Notes under the pieces: model-generated
The model's input: the letters and a program-made list of their open reading frames with translations, nothing else
What the model was told of the DNA's origin: nothing
Database searches by the model: none
Part shown: positions 49,513-59,250 of the stretch, in pieces
How positions within the stretch are numbered: the first letter of the stretch is position 1
Layout of the letters: every line of letters starts with the position of its first letter
Assembly: GCA_018798825.1 (NCBI GenBank)
Contig: CP076354.1
Coordinates: 1,939,001-2,003,000, forward strand
Reading direction: 5' to 3'
DNA length: 64,000 nt
DNA from: Ochrobactrum sp. BTU1
GTDB taxonomy: Bacteria > Pseudomonadota > Alphaproteobacteria > Rhizobiales > Rhizobiaceae
Translations under genes and position numbers: made by a program

Positions 49513-51012
49513 ATGACACAGTTCGTCGGTTCCATCGATCAGGGAACCACCAGTTCACGTTTTATCATTTTTGACCGGAACGGCGATATTGTCGCCATGG
49601 ATCAGCGCGAACACGAGCAGATCTATCCCAAGGCTGGCTGGGTTGAGCACAATGCCAATGAAATCTGGCGCAACACGCAGCATGTTATCGGCGAAACACT
49701 GAAGAAAGCGAAGCTCAAGGCTTCCGATATTGCATCCGTCGGCATCACCAATCAGCGCGAAACAACGCTGCTGTGGGACAGGAAGACCGGCGCACCGCTT
49801 TACAATGCCATTGTCTGGATGGACACACGCACGGACGAGCTGGTCGATCATTTTGTCAAAGATGGTGGCGCGGATCGCCTGCGCGATAAGACGGGACTGC
49901 CGATTTCGACTTACTTCTCGGGCCTTAAACTGCGCTGGATACTCGATAATGTTCCCGGTGCGCGCGAAAAGGCCGAAGCAGGCGATGCGCTGTTCGGCAC
50001 GATGGATAGCTGGCTTGTCTGGAATCTCACCGGCGGCGCAAAAGGCGGCATTCACATCACCGATGTAACCAATGCGTCACGCACGCAGTTGATGGACTTG
50101 TCTACGCTCAAATGGGACGAGGAAATCCTGCAGCTGTTCGGTATTCCCGCAGCTTGTCTGCCGGAAATTCGTTCTTCCAGCGAAGTCTATGGCGAGATTA
50201 CCCTGCCCGCGCTTGTCAGTGTGAAGCTTGCAGGCATTCTGGGCGATCAGCAGGCAGCCCTTTTCGGTCAGGCCTGCCTTGAGCCGGGCGAAGCCAAGAA
50301 CACCTATGGCACCGGCTGCTTCATGCTGATGAATACTGGCGAGAAGCTGGTTCCATCCACCTATGGGCTTCTAACGACTGTTGCCTATCAGCTTGGTGAG
50401 CAAAAGCCGGTCTATGCGCTGGAAGGGTCTATCGCAATCACCGGCGCACTGGTGCAATGGCTGCGCGATAATCTTGGCATTATCAAAACCAGCGCTGACA
50501 TTGAAACACTGGCGCGCACGGTCGAAGACAATGGCGATGTCTATTTCGTTCCGGCCTTCTCAGGCCTTTACGCACCACATTGGGAAGATTCCGCACGCGG
50601 CGTCATTGCTGGTCTGACGCGCTTTGCCAATAAAGGTCACATTGCCCGCGCCGCCCTTGAAGCAAGCGCCTATCAGGTGCGCGAAGTGCTGGAAGCTATG
50701 GTCAAGGATTCAGGCGTAGAGATTACTGAACTGCGTGCCGATGGTGGCATGACCATCAACGAGCTGCTCATGCAGTTCCAGTCCGACATTCTGAATGTTC
50801 CGGTCGTGCGTCCGAAGATCATCGAAACCACAGCACTTGGTGCCGCTTATGCGGCTGGGCTTGCCGTCGGCTATTGGAAATCGACAAACGACATTATTGA
50901 GAACTGGCAGGTCGGCCAGCGCTGGCATCCAAAGATGACGGCAAAGGAACGCACCAGTCTGTTCAACGCGTGGGAAAAGGCCGTGCAGCGGTCTCTCAAC
51001 TGGGTTGATTAA
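49513..51012 (+). CDS. glpK: Glycerol kinase
   Basis: An FGGY-family kinase that phosphorylates glycerol to glycerol-3-phosphate, 499 residues. [20 protein letters not shown] is the N-terminal phosphate-binding loop; [26 protein letters not shown] (split at ETTLLW) holds substrate contacts; [17 protein letters not shown] and [20 protein letters not shown] form the second conserved site. The start ATG 49513 follows GGGAGGAGCAT. glpF follows after 220 bases with a repeat and a terminator-like hairpin between, so the order glpK-glpF is the reverse of the enterobacterial glpFK. Confidence 0.97.
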   Translation: MTQFVGSIDQGTTSSRFIIFDRNGDIVAMDQREHEQIYPKAGWVEHNANEIWRNTQHVIGETLKKAKLKASDIASVGITNQRETTLLWDRKTGAPLYNAIVWMDTRTDELVDHFVKDGGADRLRDKTGLPISTYFSGLKLRWILDNVPGAREKAEAGDALFGTMDSWLVWNLTGGAKGGIHITDVTNASRTQLMDLSTLKWDEEILQLFGIPAACLPEIRSSSEVYGEITLPALVSVKLAGILGDQQAALFGQACLEPGEAKNTYGTGCFMLMNTGEKLVPSTYGLLTTVAYQLGEQKPVYALEGSIAITGALVQWLRDNLGIIKTSADIETLARTVEDNGDVYFVPAFSGLYAPHWEDSARGVIAGLTRFANKGHIARAALEASAYQVREVLEAMVKDSGVEITELRADGGMTINELLMQFQSDILNVPVVRPKIIETTALGAAYAAGLAVGYWKSTNDIIENWQVGQRWHPKMTAKERTSLFNAWEKAVQRSLNWVD

Positions 51013-51016
51013 AACT

Positions 51017-51122
51017 AAAGCATGTCGCGGAAAAGTGGGAACCGGTTTTCCGATAACGACATGCGTAAAAACAATGAGTTAGAGCGAGCGTTGTGGATAC
51101 AATTAACCGCGACACGCTCTAA
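51017..51122. repeat. REP-like intergenic element, copy 8, two parts
   Basis: The first part reads AAAGCATGTCGCGGAAAAG, GGGAACCGGTTTTCCG, ATAACGACATGCG, with ends CATGTCG / CGACATG that pair. The second part has outer arms TTAGAGCG / CGCTCTAA. It begins four bases after the glpK stop and is the intact model for the split copy at 45169. Confidence 0.75.
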
Positions 51123-51168
51123 GGCTCTCGTAACAGACCGAACTTGAAAACGATCAATGATTATCGAC

Positions 51169-51206
51169 AGCCGGTGAGCACATCCGCTCACCGGGCGGCT
51201 TTTTAG
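51169..51206 (+). terminator. Terminator-like hairpin between glpK and glpF
   Basis: A perfect 9-base stem (CCGGTGAGC / GCTCACCGG) with a 6-base loop, nested in AGCC / GGCT, ends in TTTTTAG. It lies 160 bases past the glpK stop and 29 before glpF, so it may limit readthrough into glpF or end glpK. Confidence 0.7.
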
Positions 51207-51234
51207 TACCTAAATTATTCTCTCGGAGTAGATG

Positions 51235-51972
51235 ATGAGTAATGGTTTTATCGGTGAATTTCTCGGCACGATGGTGCTTATCCTGTTGGGCGATGGCGTG
51301 GTTGCAAACGTGCTTCTTGCAAAATCCAAAGGCCAGAATTCCGGCTGGATCGTTATTACCGCAGGCTGGGGCTTTGCGGTTCTCTGTGGTGTGATGGTTG
51401 CCGTTGCGGCTGGCAGTGCGGGTCATCTGAACCCCGCTGTGACGCTTGCTTTTTATGCGGCCGGTACTTTTCCGGCGGCTGAAGTAGCACCCTATATTGC
51501 CGCTCAGATGCTTGGTGCTTTCGCAGGCGCAGTGCTTGTCTATCTTGCCTACCTGCCTCACTGGAAGCCAACGGAAGACAAAAGCCTCAAGCTCGGCGTC
51601 TTCTGCACCGGGCCTGCCATCCGCAACATACCAGCCAATTGCCTGACGGAAATAATCGGCACATTTGTTCTGGTCTTTGTGGTCATTGCCATTGGTGCAA
51701 AGGCTGTTGGTGCAAAGGCTGTTGGTGCAACAGGCGTCCTTGGACCACTGATGGTCGGCCTGCTTGTCTGGGCGCTCGGTGTTTCACTGGGCGGCCCCAC
51801 CGGCTATGCGATCAATCCGGCGCGCGATCTCGGACCACGCATCGCCCACGCATTGCTGCCTATTCCGGGAAAAGGCGGCTCGGATTGGTCTTATGCCTGG
51901 GTGCCCGTAGCAGCGCCGATCATCGGCGGCCTTCTCGCGATCACATGCGCCAAAGCTGCTGGCATGATGTAA
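51235..51972 (+). CDS. glpF: Glycerol uptake facilitator (MIP/aquaglyceroporin)
   Basis: A six-helix channel of 245 residues that lets glycerol diffuse in. The two half-helix motifs are HLNPAVTLAFY and AINPARDLGPR; the aspartate right after the second NPAR is the glycerol-facilitator mark that distinguishes it from water-only aquaporins. ATG 51235 is preferred over 51232, because GGAG lies at better spacing. A 15-base in-frame tandem repeat gives GAKAVGAKAV in a loop near residue 155. With glpK it forms the glycerol entry route. Confidence 0.94.
   Translation: MSNGFIGEFLGTMVLILLGDGVVANVLLAKSKGQNSGWIVITAGWGFAVLCGVMVAVAAGSAGHLNPAVTLAFYAAGTFPAAEVAPYIAAQMLGAFAGAVLVYLAYLPHWKPTEDKSLKLGVFCTGPAIRNIPANCLTEIIGTFVLVFVVIAIGAKAVGAKAVGATGVLGPLMVGLLVWALGVSLGGPTGYAINPARDLGPRIAHALLPIPGKGGSDWSYAWVPVAAPIIGGLLAITCAKAAGMM
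51694..51723 (+). repeat. In-frame 15-base tandem repeat in glpF
   Basis: GGTGCAAAGGCTGTT occurs at 51694-51708 and 51709-51723, followed by a diverged third unit GGTGCAACAGGCGTC. It adds pentapeptides GAKAV to the protein without a frameshift, so copy number could vary between strains. Confidence 0.8.
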
Positions 51973-52018
51973 TGATTGAGCGATGAAATCAGCGCGCCGG
52001 GATGCGCGCTGACTTTCC

Positions 52019-53398
52019 TTATCGATCCGCTGGATAAGGTGTTCTTGCGGCAAGCAGAATGCCAATCGCAAAGAAGAGCACCAGCACCGACATCCCTATT
52101 GCGGCTGAATGGGTGATCGCGGTTATGGATGCCACGAGGAAGGGGCCGACAAAGCTCGTTGCCCGCCCTGCCAAGGCATAGATACCGAAATAACGGCCTG
52201 ATTCTTCAGGCCTGATGCTGCGGGCAAACCACGATCGGGAGGACGCCTGCACAGGGCCGAAGGCAGCGCCCAGCATGACGCCGTAAACCAGGAAGGCATG
52301 TTCCGCAGGGGTCGCGAACAAACCTTGAGCCGGCAAATATTCCAGTGGCATGATGCCGAACATCAGATAATCGCGCCCTGTCGATACAATCCCAACGGAC
52401 GCCAGCAACAAAAGCCACAGTGAAATCATAACGATGACTTTAGAGCCAAAACGCGTATCCATGCGGCTCGCAACAAGGCAACTGAAAATCGCCATGACAT
52501 TGGTGATCATGCCGAACAGGCCGATCTCAGTGATCGACCACTGAAACATGGAGGCGGCATAGCCTGCACCCAGTGCAATGATTGCATTAACGCCATCCTG
52601 ATAGACCATCCGCGCGATGAGAAATCGTGCGATCCCGGGGCGTTTACGAACCTCGCTTAATGTTGCCTTGAGCTCAGACAGACCTTTGCCCAGCGCCTGT
52701 CGCAAGGGCTTTCCTCGCGCCTGATCAGGCGTAAAAAGAAACATCGGCAAAATAAATATCAGATACCAGAGTGCGGAGATTGGCCCGGTTATACGGGCAT
52801 CTTCGCCTTGCACAGGATCAAGCCCGAACAAGGGTTTCATACCGATAATCGTTTTGCCGGTTTCAGGTGAAGCGGCGAGGCAAAAGACCACAAAGATCAA
52901 AACGATCATGCCACCGAGATAACCAAGGCCCCAGGCTAGATTGGAAACGCGCCCAATCTCCTCACGCGGCACGAGGCGCGGCATCATCGAATCGTTGAAG
53001 ACGATGGAAAACTCTGCCGAAACCATTGCAATGCTGAAGGCAAGCAGAACCCAGAACAGGTTAGCGCCAGGCACTGCCAACCAGAGCGTCATCAGACTGA
53101 CGATCTTTAGTACGGCAAAGAACCCGATCCACGGCTTGCGAGACCCTGTCTGATCGGCAATCGAACCGAGAATGGGAGAAAGAATTGCGATAGCGAAGCC
53201 TGCGGCAGCAAAACCGTAACCCCAGGCGATCTGCCCGGCTTCTGCAGTCTCGGCCATGCGTGAAATGAAGTAAGGACCAAAGATGAACGTGATCACAACT
53301 GTAAAAAACGGCTGAGCCGCCCAGTCGAAAAATATCCAGCCCCATACGCCGCGTCGCGAGGCATAACCTCCCGCGCTTAAAGGTTGATCGCTCAACAA
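52019..53398 (-). CDS. UMF1-family MFS transporter
   Basis: A 459-residue membrane protein with about 12 hydrophobic segments. The N-terminal FFDWAAQPFFTVVITFIFGP and PILGSIADQTGSRKPWIGFF mark the UMF1/Atg22-like group of major facilitators, probably for amino acids or other solutes, function unproven in bacteria. The start is TTG 53398 (a second TTG follows directly), preceded by GAGGAGC; there is no ATG at the right place. It is convergent with glpF (46-base gap) and follows the gdhZ terminator on the same strand, so it has its own promoter. Confidence 0.87.
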   Translation of the reverse strand: MLSDQPLSAGGYASRRGVWGWIFFDWAAQPFFTVVITFIFGPYFISRMAETAEAGQIAWGYGFAAAGFAIAILSPILGSIADQTGSRKPWIGFFAVLKIVSLMTLWLAVPGANLFWVLLAFSIAMVSAEFSIVFNDSMMPRLVPREEIGRVSNLAWGLGYLGGMIVLIFVVFCLAASPETGKTIIGMKPLFGLDPVQGEDARITGPISALWYLIFILPMFLFTPDQARGKPLRQALGKGLSELKATLSEVRKRPGIARFLIARMVYQDGVNAIIALGAGYAASMFQWSITEIGLFGMITNVMAIFSCLVASRMDTRFGSKVIVMISLWLLLLASVGIVSTGRDYLMFGIMPLEYLPAQGLFATPAEHAFLVYGVMLGAAFGPVQASSRSWFARSIRPEESGRYFGIYALAGRATSFVGPFLVASITAITHSAAIGMSVLVLFFAIGILLAARTPYPADR

Positions 53399-53484
53399 AT
53401 TGCTCCTCGCCCCCGGTGTTAAAAAGCTATTCGGTCATAAATAAGCCAGACCTTATACTGCGGTATCACCACCGACAATAAACA

Positions 53485-53511
53485 AAAAGGGCGACCTAAG
53501 CCGCCCCTTTT
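53485..53511 (-). terminator. Terminator of gdhZ
   Basis: The stem AAAAGGGCG / CGCCCCTTTT with a short loop lies 20 bases past the gdhZ stop; on the minus strand a T-run follows (CCTTTTTGTTT). Confidence 0.8.
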
Positions 53512-53530
53512 AATCAGAGTTGTCGAACCC

Positions 53531-56500
53531 TCATTGGGTTAAATCGGACATCAGCCCTGCGGCAACTGCCAGACGCGACACGGTGAGATCGCCGCCTTCG
53601 GTCAGAGCAACCATACGGTTTCTGATCTGGTCGATACGCGCCGCATCTTCCGCAAACCATGCCGCCGCCGGATCCTTGTCCTTGCCGTGCTTTTTCAGTG
53701 CTGCAATCGTGATGCCACGCGCTGCCTGCGTGATCGTATCGCTCGCACGCGATAGTGCCAGACCGTCATAATAGTCGGTGACTGGAATGGTGCGTGCTGC
53801 TTCTTCGATACGACCAATGCGGAAGGCTTCCGATACACCGAAATAAGCCTTGGCGGTTGCAACAAGATCGGCAGAAGCCAGATGTGCGATCAATGCGATA
53901 TCCGGCATGATGCCTGCAAGCTGCAGATTGGCCAGACGCTGAGCAAGCTTCTCAGGCGCACCCTTTTCAACAAAGGTCGCCTTGTCGGCCTGCACGGCAT
54001 CAATCAAGTAGTCCGGCATCAGACTATCGAAGCGTGGCTCAAGAGCCGAGCGCGCCGTGGTGATGGTGTTCACCAGTTCCGTCAGGTTTGCACGCGTGGT
54101 GTCGTTGCGCAGAACCCAGGCGGTCGTCGCAAGCAGCATCTCGCCAACCAGATGATAGAACTGGTTCTGCACATCACCCGCCACCTTGTTATCGAGCGCA
54201 TCGATAGCGTCATAGATCGCATTGATCTCAAAGCCATCGCGCACCGCCACATAAGCGCGGACGATATCGGCAGGCGACTTGCCTGTCGTATCGGCCAAAC
54301 GGCTGATGAAGGTGATGCCGCCACGATTAATAATATCGTTAGCCAGCAAAGTAGCGACGATTTCGCGCTTCAGGCGGTGATTGGAAATTTCGTCAGCATA
54401 GGTTTTCACCATACGCTTCGGGAAGTAACCAAACAACAGCTGCTCGAAATACGGCTCGTCTGGAAGCCTGCTTGCCACCAGATCGTCCGACAGTGACAGC
54501 TTGGCATAAGCGAGCAGAACCGCGAGTTCCGGACGCGTCAGCGGCTGTCCTGATTTCTGACGATCATTAAGCACTGCGTCCGATGGCAGATACTCGACCT
54601 TGCGATCCAGCAGCTTGCGCGCTTCAAGCTCGGCCATGAAGCGAGCCTGATAAGGCAGCTCCGTGAGGCCCTGACGTTCGCTTAATGAAAGTGCGAGCGG
54701 TTGCAGATAATTGTTGCGCAGCACCAATTCCGACACATCGTCGGTCATACTCACCAGCAGCTTATCGCGTGCAGGACGCTTGAGCTTGCCCGAACGCATG
54801 GCAGCAGCCAGTGCAATCTTGATGTTGACCTCAACGTCAGAGCAATTGACGCCTGCAGAGTTGTCGATGGCATCGGTATTGCTGCGGCCACCAGTCAGTG
54901 CATATTCGATGCGTCCGCGCTGCGTGACACCGAGATTTGCACCCTCGCCGACAACCTTCGCCCGAACTTCCGAGCCCGTGATACGGATTGCATCATTGGC
55001 ACGATCACCAACCTGCGCATCCGTTTCAGCACCAGCTCGGATATAGGTACCGATACCGCCGAACCACAGAAGATCAACTTCCGCCTTCAGGATCGCCGTC
55101 ATGATTTCCTGCGGCGAAGCAGTGGTTTTGCCAAGGCCAATGGCCTTTGCCGCTTCTGCCGACAGCGTGATCGTCTTCTGACTGCGGCTATAAACGCCAC
55201 CGCCCGACGAGATCTTCGAACGATCGTAATCCTGCCAGCTCGAACGCGGCAGTTCGAACAGACGTTTGCGTTCTGCAAAACCGTCGGCTGGAACAGGGCT
55301 TGGATCAATGAAGATATCGCGGTGGTCGAAGGCTGCAACCAGCTTGATCTGCTCCGACAGGAGCATACCGTTACCGAACACGTCGCCCGACATATCGCCC
55401 ACACCTGCAACCGTAAACGGCTCGGTCTGGATATCCTTGTCGAACTCACGGAAATGCCGCTTCACGGCTTCCCATGCACCGCGCGCAGTGATTGCCATAC
55501 CTTTGTGATCGTAACCGGCAGAACCACCCGATGCGAAAGCATCATCGAGCCAGAAGTCATGTGCCTGGCTGATCGCATTTGCCGTATCGGAGAAGGTTGC
55601 TGTGCCTTTATCGGCAGCAACAACGAAATAAGGATCGTCATTGTCGTGACGAACCACTTCCGCAGGCGGCACAACATCATTGTCATGAATATTATCAGTG
55701 ACCGACAGAAGCGTGGAAATGAAGACCTTATAGGCATCACGACCGGCTTCAAACACGGCATTGCGATCGCCGCCAACCGGCAGACGCTTCGGATAGAAGC
55801 CGCCCTTGGCACCAACCGGCACAATCACCGCATTCTTGACCTGCTGTGCTTTTACGAGACCCAGGACTTCTGTGCGATAATCCTGTGCGCGGTCCGACCA
55901 GCGCAGACCGCCACGCGCTACAGCGCCAAAGCGTAGGTGTACGCCTTCCACTTCGGGGCCATAAACGAAAATTTCGCGATACGGACGCGGATCAGGCAGA
56001 CCTTCGACAAGCCGTGGATTAAGCTTGAACGCGAATGTCACGCGTGGCTTGCCTTCAGCATCCGGCTGATAGGCATTGGTACGCAACGTTGCTTCGATCA
56101 GGTTGCGGAAACGACGCAGAATCTGGTCATCATCGATGCTTGGAACGCCGAGAAGTGCCGTTTCGATACCGTCGACCAGCTTCTTTTCAGCAGCGTCGCG
56201 ACGCTTGGCCGATGGGTTGAAGCGCAGATCAAACAGCGAATAAAGATCACTGGCGATTTCCGGATAGCGGTTGAGTGCTGCGGCAATGAAACCTTGCGAA
56301 TAGGCAATACCTGCCTGCTGCAGATAGCGGCCATAAGAACGCAGGATCATGATCTGGCGTGCGCTCAGACGTGCGGTCTGCACCAGAGCGTTATAACCGT
56401 CATTGTCAGCGAGAGCGTCCCAGACATTGCGGAACACATCTTCCAGCATCTCGCCATCATCGGACAGATCAACAGGCGCGCCATAGGCGTTCACGAGCTG

Positions 56501-58339
56501 CATGTCATGCACGTAAACTGCAGCACCATCGTTGCCTGCTTGCGGCAGATCGATGGTCTGCTCGCTAACAACGCGGAAGCCCATGTTTTCAAGAAGCGGC
56601 ACGCGCTGTGACAGCACAACCGGCGCGCCATGATGGTAGAGCTTGAGCGAAACCGCATCCGGACCATCGGTGCGATAACGATAGAAGTCCACGAAAAGCG
56701 GGGCTTCTGCACTCAGGCCAGCAATGCGTTCTGCATCGACCAGCGCTTCCGGAGCGGTGAAGATTTCGCGATAGGATTGCGGGAAGCTCGAAGCCAGAGC
56801 AATGGTCTTTGCATCTGCGCTGTCCGAGCTTTCACGCACGGCGTCTTCCCATGTGCGAACGATCGAACGCACTTCTTCTTCCAGCGCATCGCGATCCACA
56901 TGCGGCGTGGAACGTTCATGACGACGGATGACGAACTGAACGCGCGTCAGACCATTCTGCAGGAAGACTGGATGGAATTCGAAGCTGTCGCCGCTATAAA
57001 TTTCAACGAGGTAGCGACCAATCTTCTCACGCACGACAGAGTCGTAACGGTCACGCGGGATATAGACCAGCACGGTGGCAAAACGGCCAAAGCGGTCAAG
57101 ACGCGGGATTGCACGAACGCGTGGGCGCTCGCCAAGAGCCAGGATCAGTTCGGCATTGGCTGTGAGGCTTTCCGCATCGATCTGGAAAAGTTCATCACGC
57201 GGATATTCTTCCAGCACATTCACAAGCGCCTTGCCGGAATGGTCTTCGCGGTTGAAGCCAAGGTGCTTGATAACCGTATCAGCCTTGGAACGGATGAACG
57301 GAATACCGGCAACCGAGCTGATATAGGCAACGGATGTGAACAGACCAACGAGACGCAGCTCGCCAATCGCGTCGCCATTTGGCCCAAAAATCTTCACGCC
57401 AACATAGTCGAGGTAAGACCGGCGATGCACCAGTGAAAGCGAATTGGCCTTGGTGACGATCAGCGGTTCGCTGCTATCGAGGAATTCTGTAACCTCGCGC
57501 GGCGTAACCGTGTCATCGTCGTCCTTGCGCAGAACGCGGACTTCGCTGTCATTGAGGATGCCGAGTGTTTCCTTGACCGGAACCAGCTCACGCTTTTCGC
57601 CCTTGCCCTTGAAGGTTAGCTCGCGCATTCCGAGGAAAATGAAGCGATCATCACGCAGCCATTCAAGGAAAGCGATTGCCTCCGGCATGGCTGGATCAAG
57701 CGTCAGTTCCTGAACGCGCTTGTAATCGGCGATGGCGTCATCAAGACGCTTCAGCATCGGTTTCCAGTCGCTGACAGCAGCGCGAACCTGTCCGAGCACG
57801 CGCTTGATGGCGGCGGTCAGATCAGCTTTGGCCTGCTTGTCGAGGGCTGGCAGATGGATCTGCACAAGGCTGACGCGCTCAACGCCCTTGGCGGGTGCGA
57901 GCTGCGAAGCTTCGCCCAGAATTGTAAGGCCGTCCTTTTCCCGCTCGATATCGAGAACCGGGTGAACAACCATGAAAATCTGGCTGACATGATCGTTCAG
58001 CTCACCCATGATCGAGTCGAGCAGGAACGGCATGTTGTCGTTGACGATGGTAATTACGCTGACGGGGCGGCCATGGCGTTCGATGCTGTTATCGACGCTG
58101 ATGATGCTCTTGCCCTTGCGATAAGATTCAAGCGCTTCATAGCCGTACTGGGCAGATTTATCGAGCGCTGCAGCATCGTAAGCCGCAAGATCTTCGGGCG
58201 GTGCCCATTCGAAGAGAAGCTGCGAAAAGGCGATGAGCGCCTTCGACTGTCCTCCCTTCTTCTCCTCCTTGGCTGCCTTAGAACCCTTAACTTTGCTCGA
58301 CCGATCCTGCTTTGCAGTCACGTCGGATACTCCTGTCAT
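53531..58339 (-). CDS. gdhZ: NAD-specific glutamate dehydrogenase (large, about 180 kDa class)
   Basis: The large catabolic enzyme that deaminates glutamate to 2-oxoglutarate with NAD, 1602 residues from ATG 58339 (MTGVSDVTAKQDRSS). The N-terminal regulatory half contains ACT-type segments; the catalytic domain lies in the second half, with YGPEVEGVHLRFGAVARGGL and RWSDRAQDYRTEVLGLVKAQ, the GAKGGFYPK glycine-rich lysine motif, and GVGDMSGDVFGNGMLLS. Homologues in Caulobacter (GdhZ) also influence cell division. An N-terminal lysine-rich stretch (SKVKGSKAAKEEKKGG) precedes the conserved part. The ribosome-binding site is weak; earlier in-frame starts exist but lack support. Confidence 0.96.
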   Translation of the reverse strand: MTGVSDVTAKQDRSSKVKGSKAAKEEKKGGQSKALIAFSQLLFEWAPPEDLAAYDAAALDKSAQYGYEALESYRKGKSIISVDNSIERHGRPVSVITIVNDNMPFLLDSIMGELNDHVSQIFMVVHPVLDIEREKDGLTILGEASQLAPAKGVERVSLVQIHLPALDKQAKADLTAAIKRVLGQVRAAVSDWKPMLKRLDDAIADYKRVQELTLDPAMPEAIAFLEWLRDDRFIFLGMRELTFKGKGEKRELVPVKETLGILNDSEVRVLRKDDDDTVTPREVTEFLDSSEPLIVTKANSLSLVHRRSYLDYVGVKIFGPNGDAIGELRLVGLFTSVAYISSVAGIPFIRSKADTVIKHLGFNREDHSGKALVNVLEEYPRDELFQIDAESLTANAELILALGERPRVRAIPRLDRFGRFATVLVYIPRDRYDSVVREKIGRYLVEIYSGDSFEFHPVFLQNGLTRVQFVIRRHERSTPHVDRDALEEEVRSIVRTWEDAVRESSDSADAKTIALASSFPQSYREIFTAPEALVDAERIAGLSAEAPLFVDFYRYRTDGPDAVSLKLYHHGAPVVLSQRVPLLENMGFRVVSEQTIDLPQAGNDGAAVYVHDMQLVNAYGAPVDLSDDGEMLEDVFRNVWDALADNDGYNALVQTARLSARQIMILRSYGRYLQQAGIAYSQGFIAAALNRYPEIASDLYSLFDLRFNPSAKRRDAAEKKLVDGIETALLGVPSIDDDQILRRFRNLIEATLRTNAYQPDAEGKPRVTFAFKLNPRLVEGLPDPRPYREIFVYGPEVEGVHLRFGAVARGGLRWSDRAQDYRTEVLGLVKAQQVKNAVIVPVGAKGGFYPKRLPVGGDRNAVFEAGRDAYKVFISTLLSVTDNIHDNDVVPPAEVVRHDNDDPYFVVAADKGTATFSDTANAISQAHDFWLDDAFASGGSAGYDHKGMAITARGAWEAVKRHFREFDKDIQTEPFTVAGVGDMSGDVFGNGMLLSEQIKLVAAFDHRDIFIDPSPVPADGFAERKRLFELPRSSWQDYDRSKISSGGGVYSRSQKTITLSAEAAKAIGLGKTTASPQEIMTAILKAEVDLLWFGGIGTYIRAGAETDAQVGDRANDAIRITGSEVRAKVVGEGANLGVTQRGRIEYALTGGRSNTDAIDNSAGVNCSDVEVNIKIALAAAMRSGKLKRPARDKLLVSMTDDVSELVLRNNYLQPLALSLSERQGLTELPYQARFMAELEARKLLDRKVEYLPSDAVLNDRQKSGQPLTRPELAVLLAYAKLSLSDDLVASRLPDEPYFEQLLFGYFPKRMVKTYADEISNHRLKREIVATLLANDIINRGGITFISRLADTTGKSPADIVRAYVAVRDGFEINAIYDAIDALDNKVAGDVQNQFYHLVGEMLLATTAWVLRNDTTRANLTELVNTITTARSALEPRFDSLMPDYLIDAVQADKATFVEKGAPEKLAQRLANLQLAGIMPDIALIAHLASADLVATAKAYFGVSEAFRIGRIEEAARTIPVTDYYDGLALSRASDTITQAARGITIAALKKHGKDKDPAAAWFAEDAARIDQIRNRMVALTEGGDLTVSRLAVAAGLMSDLTQ

Positions 58340-58597
58340 GATGGCAATGCGCGCCAAACTAGCAGATTGCCCATGCGTTTCGATGACAAATCGTTGAAAA
58401 CAACCAAATATTTCCGTGAAAGTCAGAAAATTCGCATCTAATCCATTTAAATTGGAACAAAACTTCGGAAAGCTTTTCAAAAATTTTAGAATATGCCGTT
58501 TGGCTTTCCGGAAATAGTCATGCGAGCTTTACGTAAGCGTCACAAAAGCTAAATTTCGCCACAAATGAGCGTCGAATCTGCCGCGCAATTCAACCGA

Positions 58598-59239
58598 TCA
58601 AAGCTCGATCAGATGGTCGTCCAGTTCATTGATATTGTGCTCGCCCGCGGGGAAATGATTTTCCAGCAAAGCCCCCGCCTGACCAATCGCCAGCACGAAA
58701 CCTTCGGCCACTTCCGCACGCGAAGCATGATGCGTCAGTGTGGCAACAATGCCGTTCCATTCTTCCTGCTCGACCCGCGCATGAATGCCTGCATCGGCAA
58801 TCACCTCCGCATAATGTTCAGCCATGGAAACAAACAGCAGAATACCGGTGCGATGTTCGGTGATGTGGACATTGCGCGCCAGAAACTGCTGTAGCGCATT
58901 GAGATGCGCGCGCTTGTAGCGAATACGGCGCGGCACCAGCAGAAGACGGATTGACGGCAAAAACCGCAGCACCAGCATCGCTGTGATGAACGAGGCCAGC
59001 ACGGCCAAACCGAACATCGGCAGGCGAATATCAAACCAGTACCAATGCGCAAGAAACGCTGCAATCACCGATGCGATAAGGATGCCGCAGGTCGCAACAA
59101 AACCCGCCGCAAAGAAATAGTCATCACTGGTGCGTGCCAGAACCGCGTAGATTTCACCGCTCGTATTCGTTTCAGCAGCACGGATCGCCTCGGCAATGCG
59201 CTTGTGATCCTGATCGCTGATAAGGTTTTTGCCTCGCAC
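58598..59239 (-). CDS. TPM-domain membrane protein
   Basis: A 213-residue protein with a TPM fold of the YgcG type and two hydrophobic segments near residues 45-65 and 75-95. SDQDHKRIAEAIRAAETNTSG and EIYAVLARTSDDYFFAAG start the domain; TGILLFVSMAEHYAEVIADAG is the second conserved block. Function is unknown; TPM proteins occur with LemA in many bacteria. The start is GTG 59239, with GGGAG six bases upstream. It is the last gene of lemA-TPM-TPM, 11 bases after the previous one. Confidence 0.87.
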   Translation of the reverse strand: MRGKNLISDQDHKRIAEAIRAAETNTSGEIYAVLARTSDDYFFAAGFVATCGILIASVIAAFLAHWYWFDIRLPMFGLAVLASFITAMLVLRFLPSIRLLLVPRRIRYKRAHLNALQQFLARNVHITEHRTGILLFVSMAEHYAEVIADAGIHARVEQEEWNGIVATLTHHASRAEVAEGFVLAIGQAGALLENHFPAGEHNINELDDHLIEL

Positions 59240-59250
59240 AGAATTCTCCC

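Noticed and set aside
45169..51122. Repeats at 45169, 48981 and 51017 as a possible CRISPR array
   Set aside because: They are kilobases apart, lie at gene ends, differ in length and have no regular spacers; no cas gene is present.
54701..55936. A 411-codon open frame opposite gdhZ
   Set aside because: Lies wholly inside gdhZ in antisense; odd composition and no motif.
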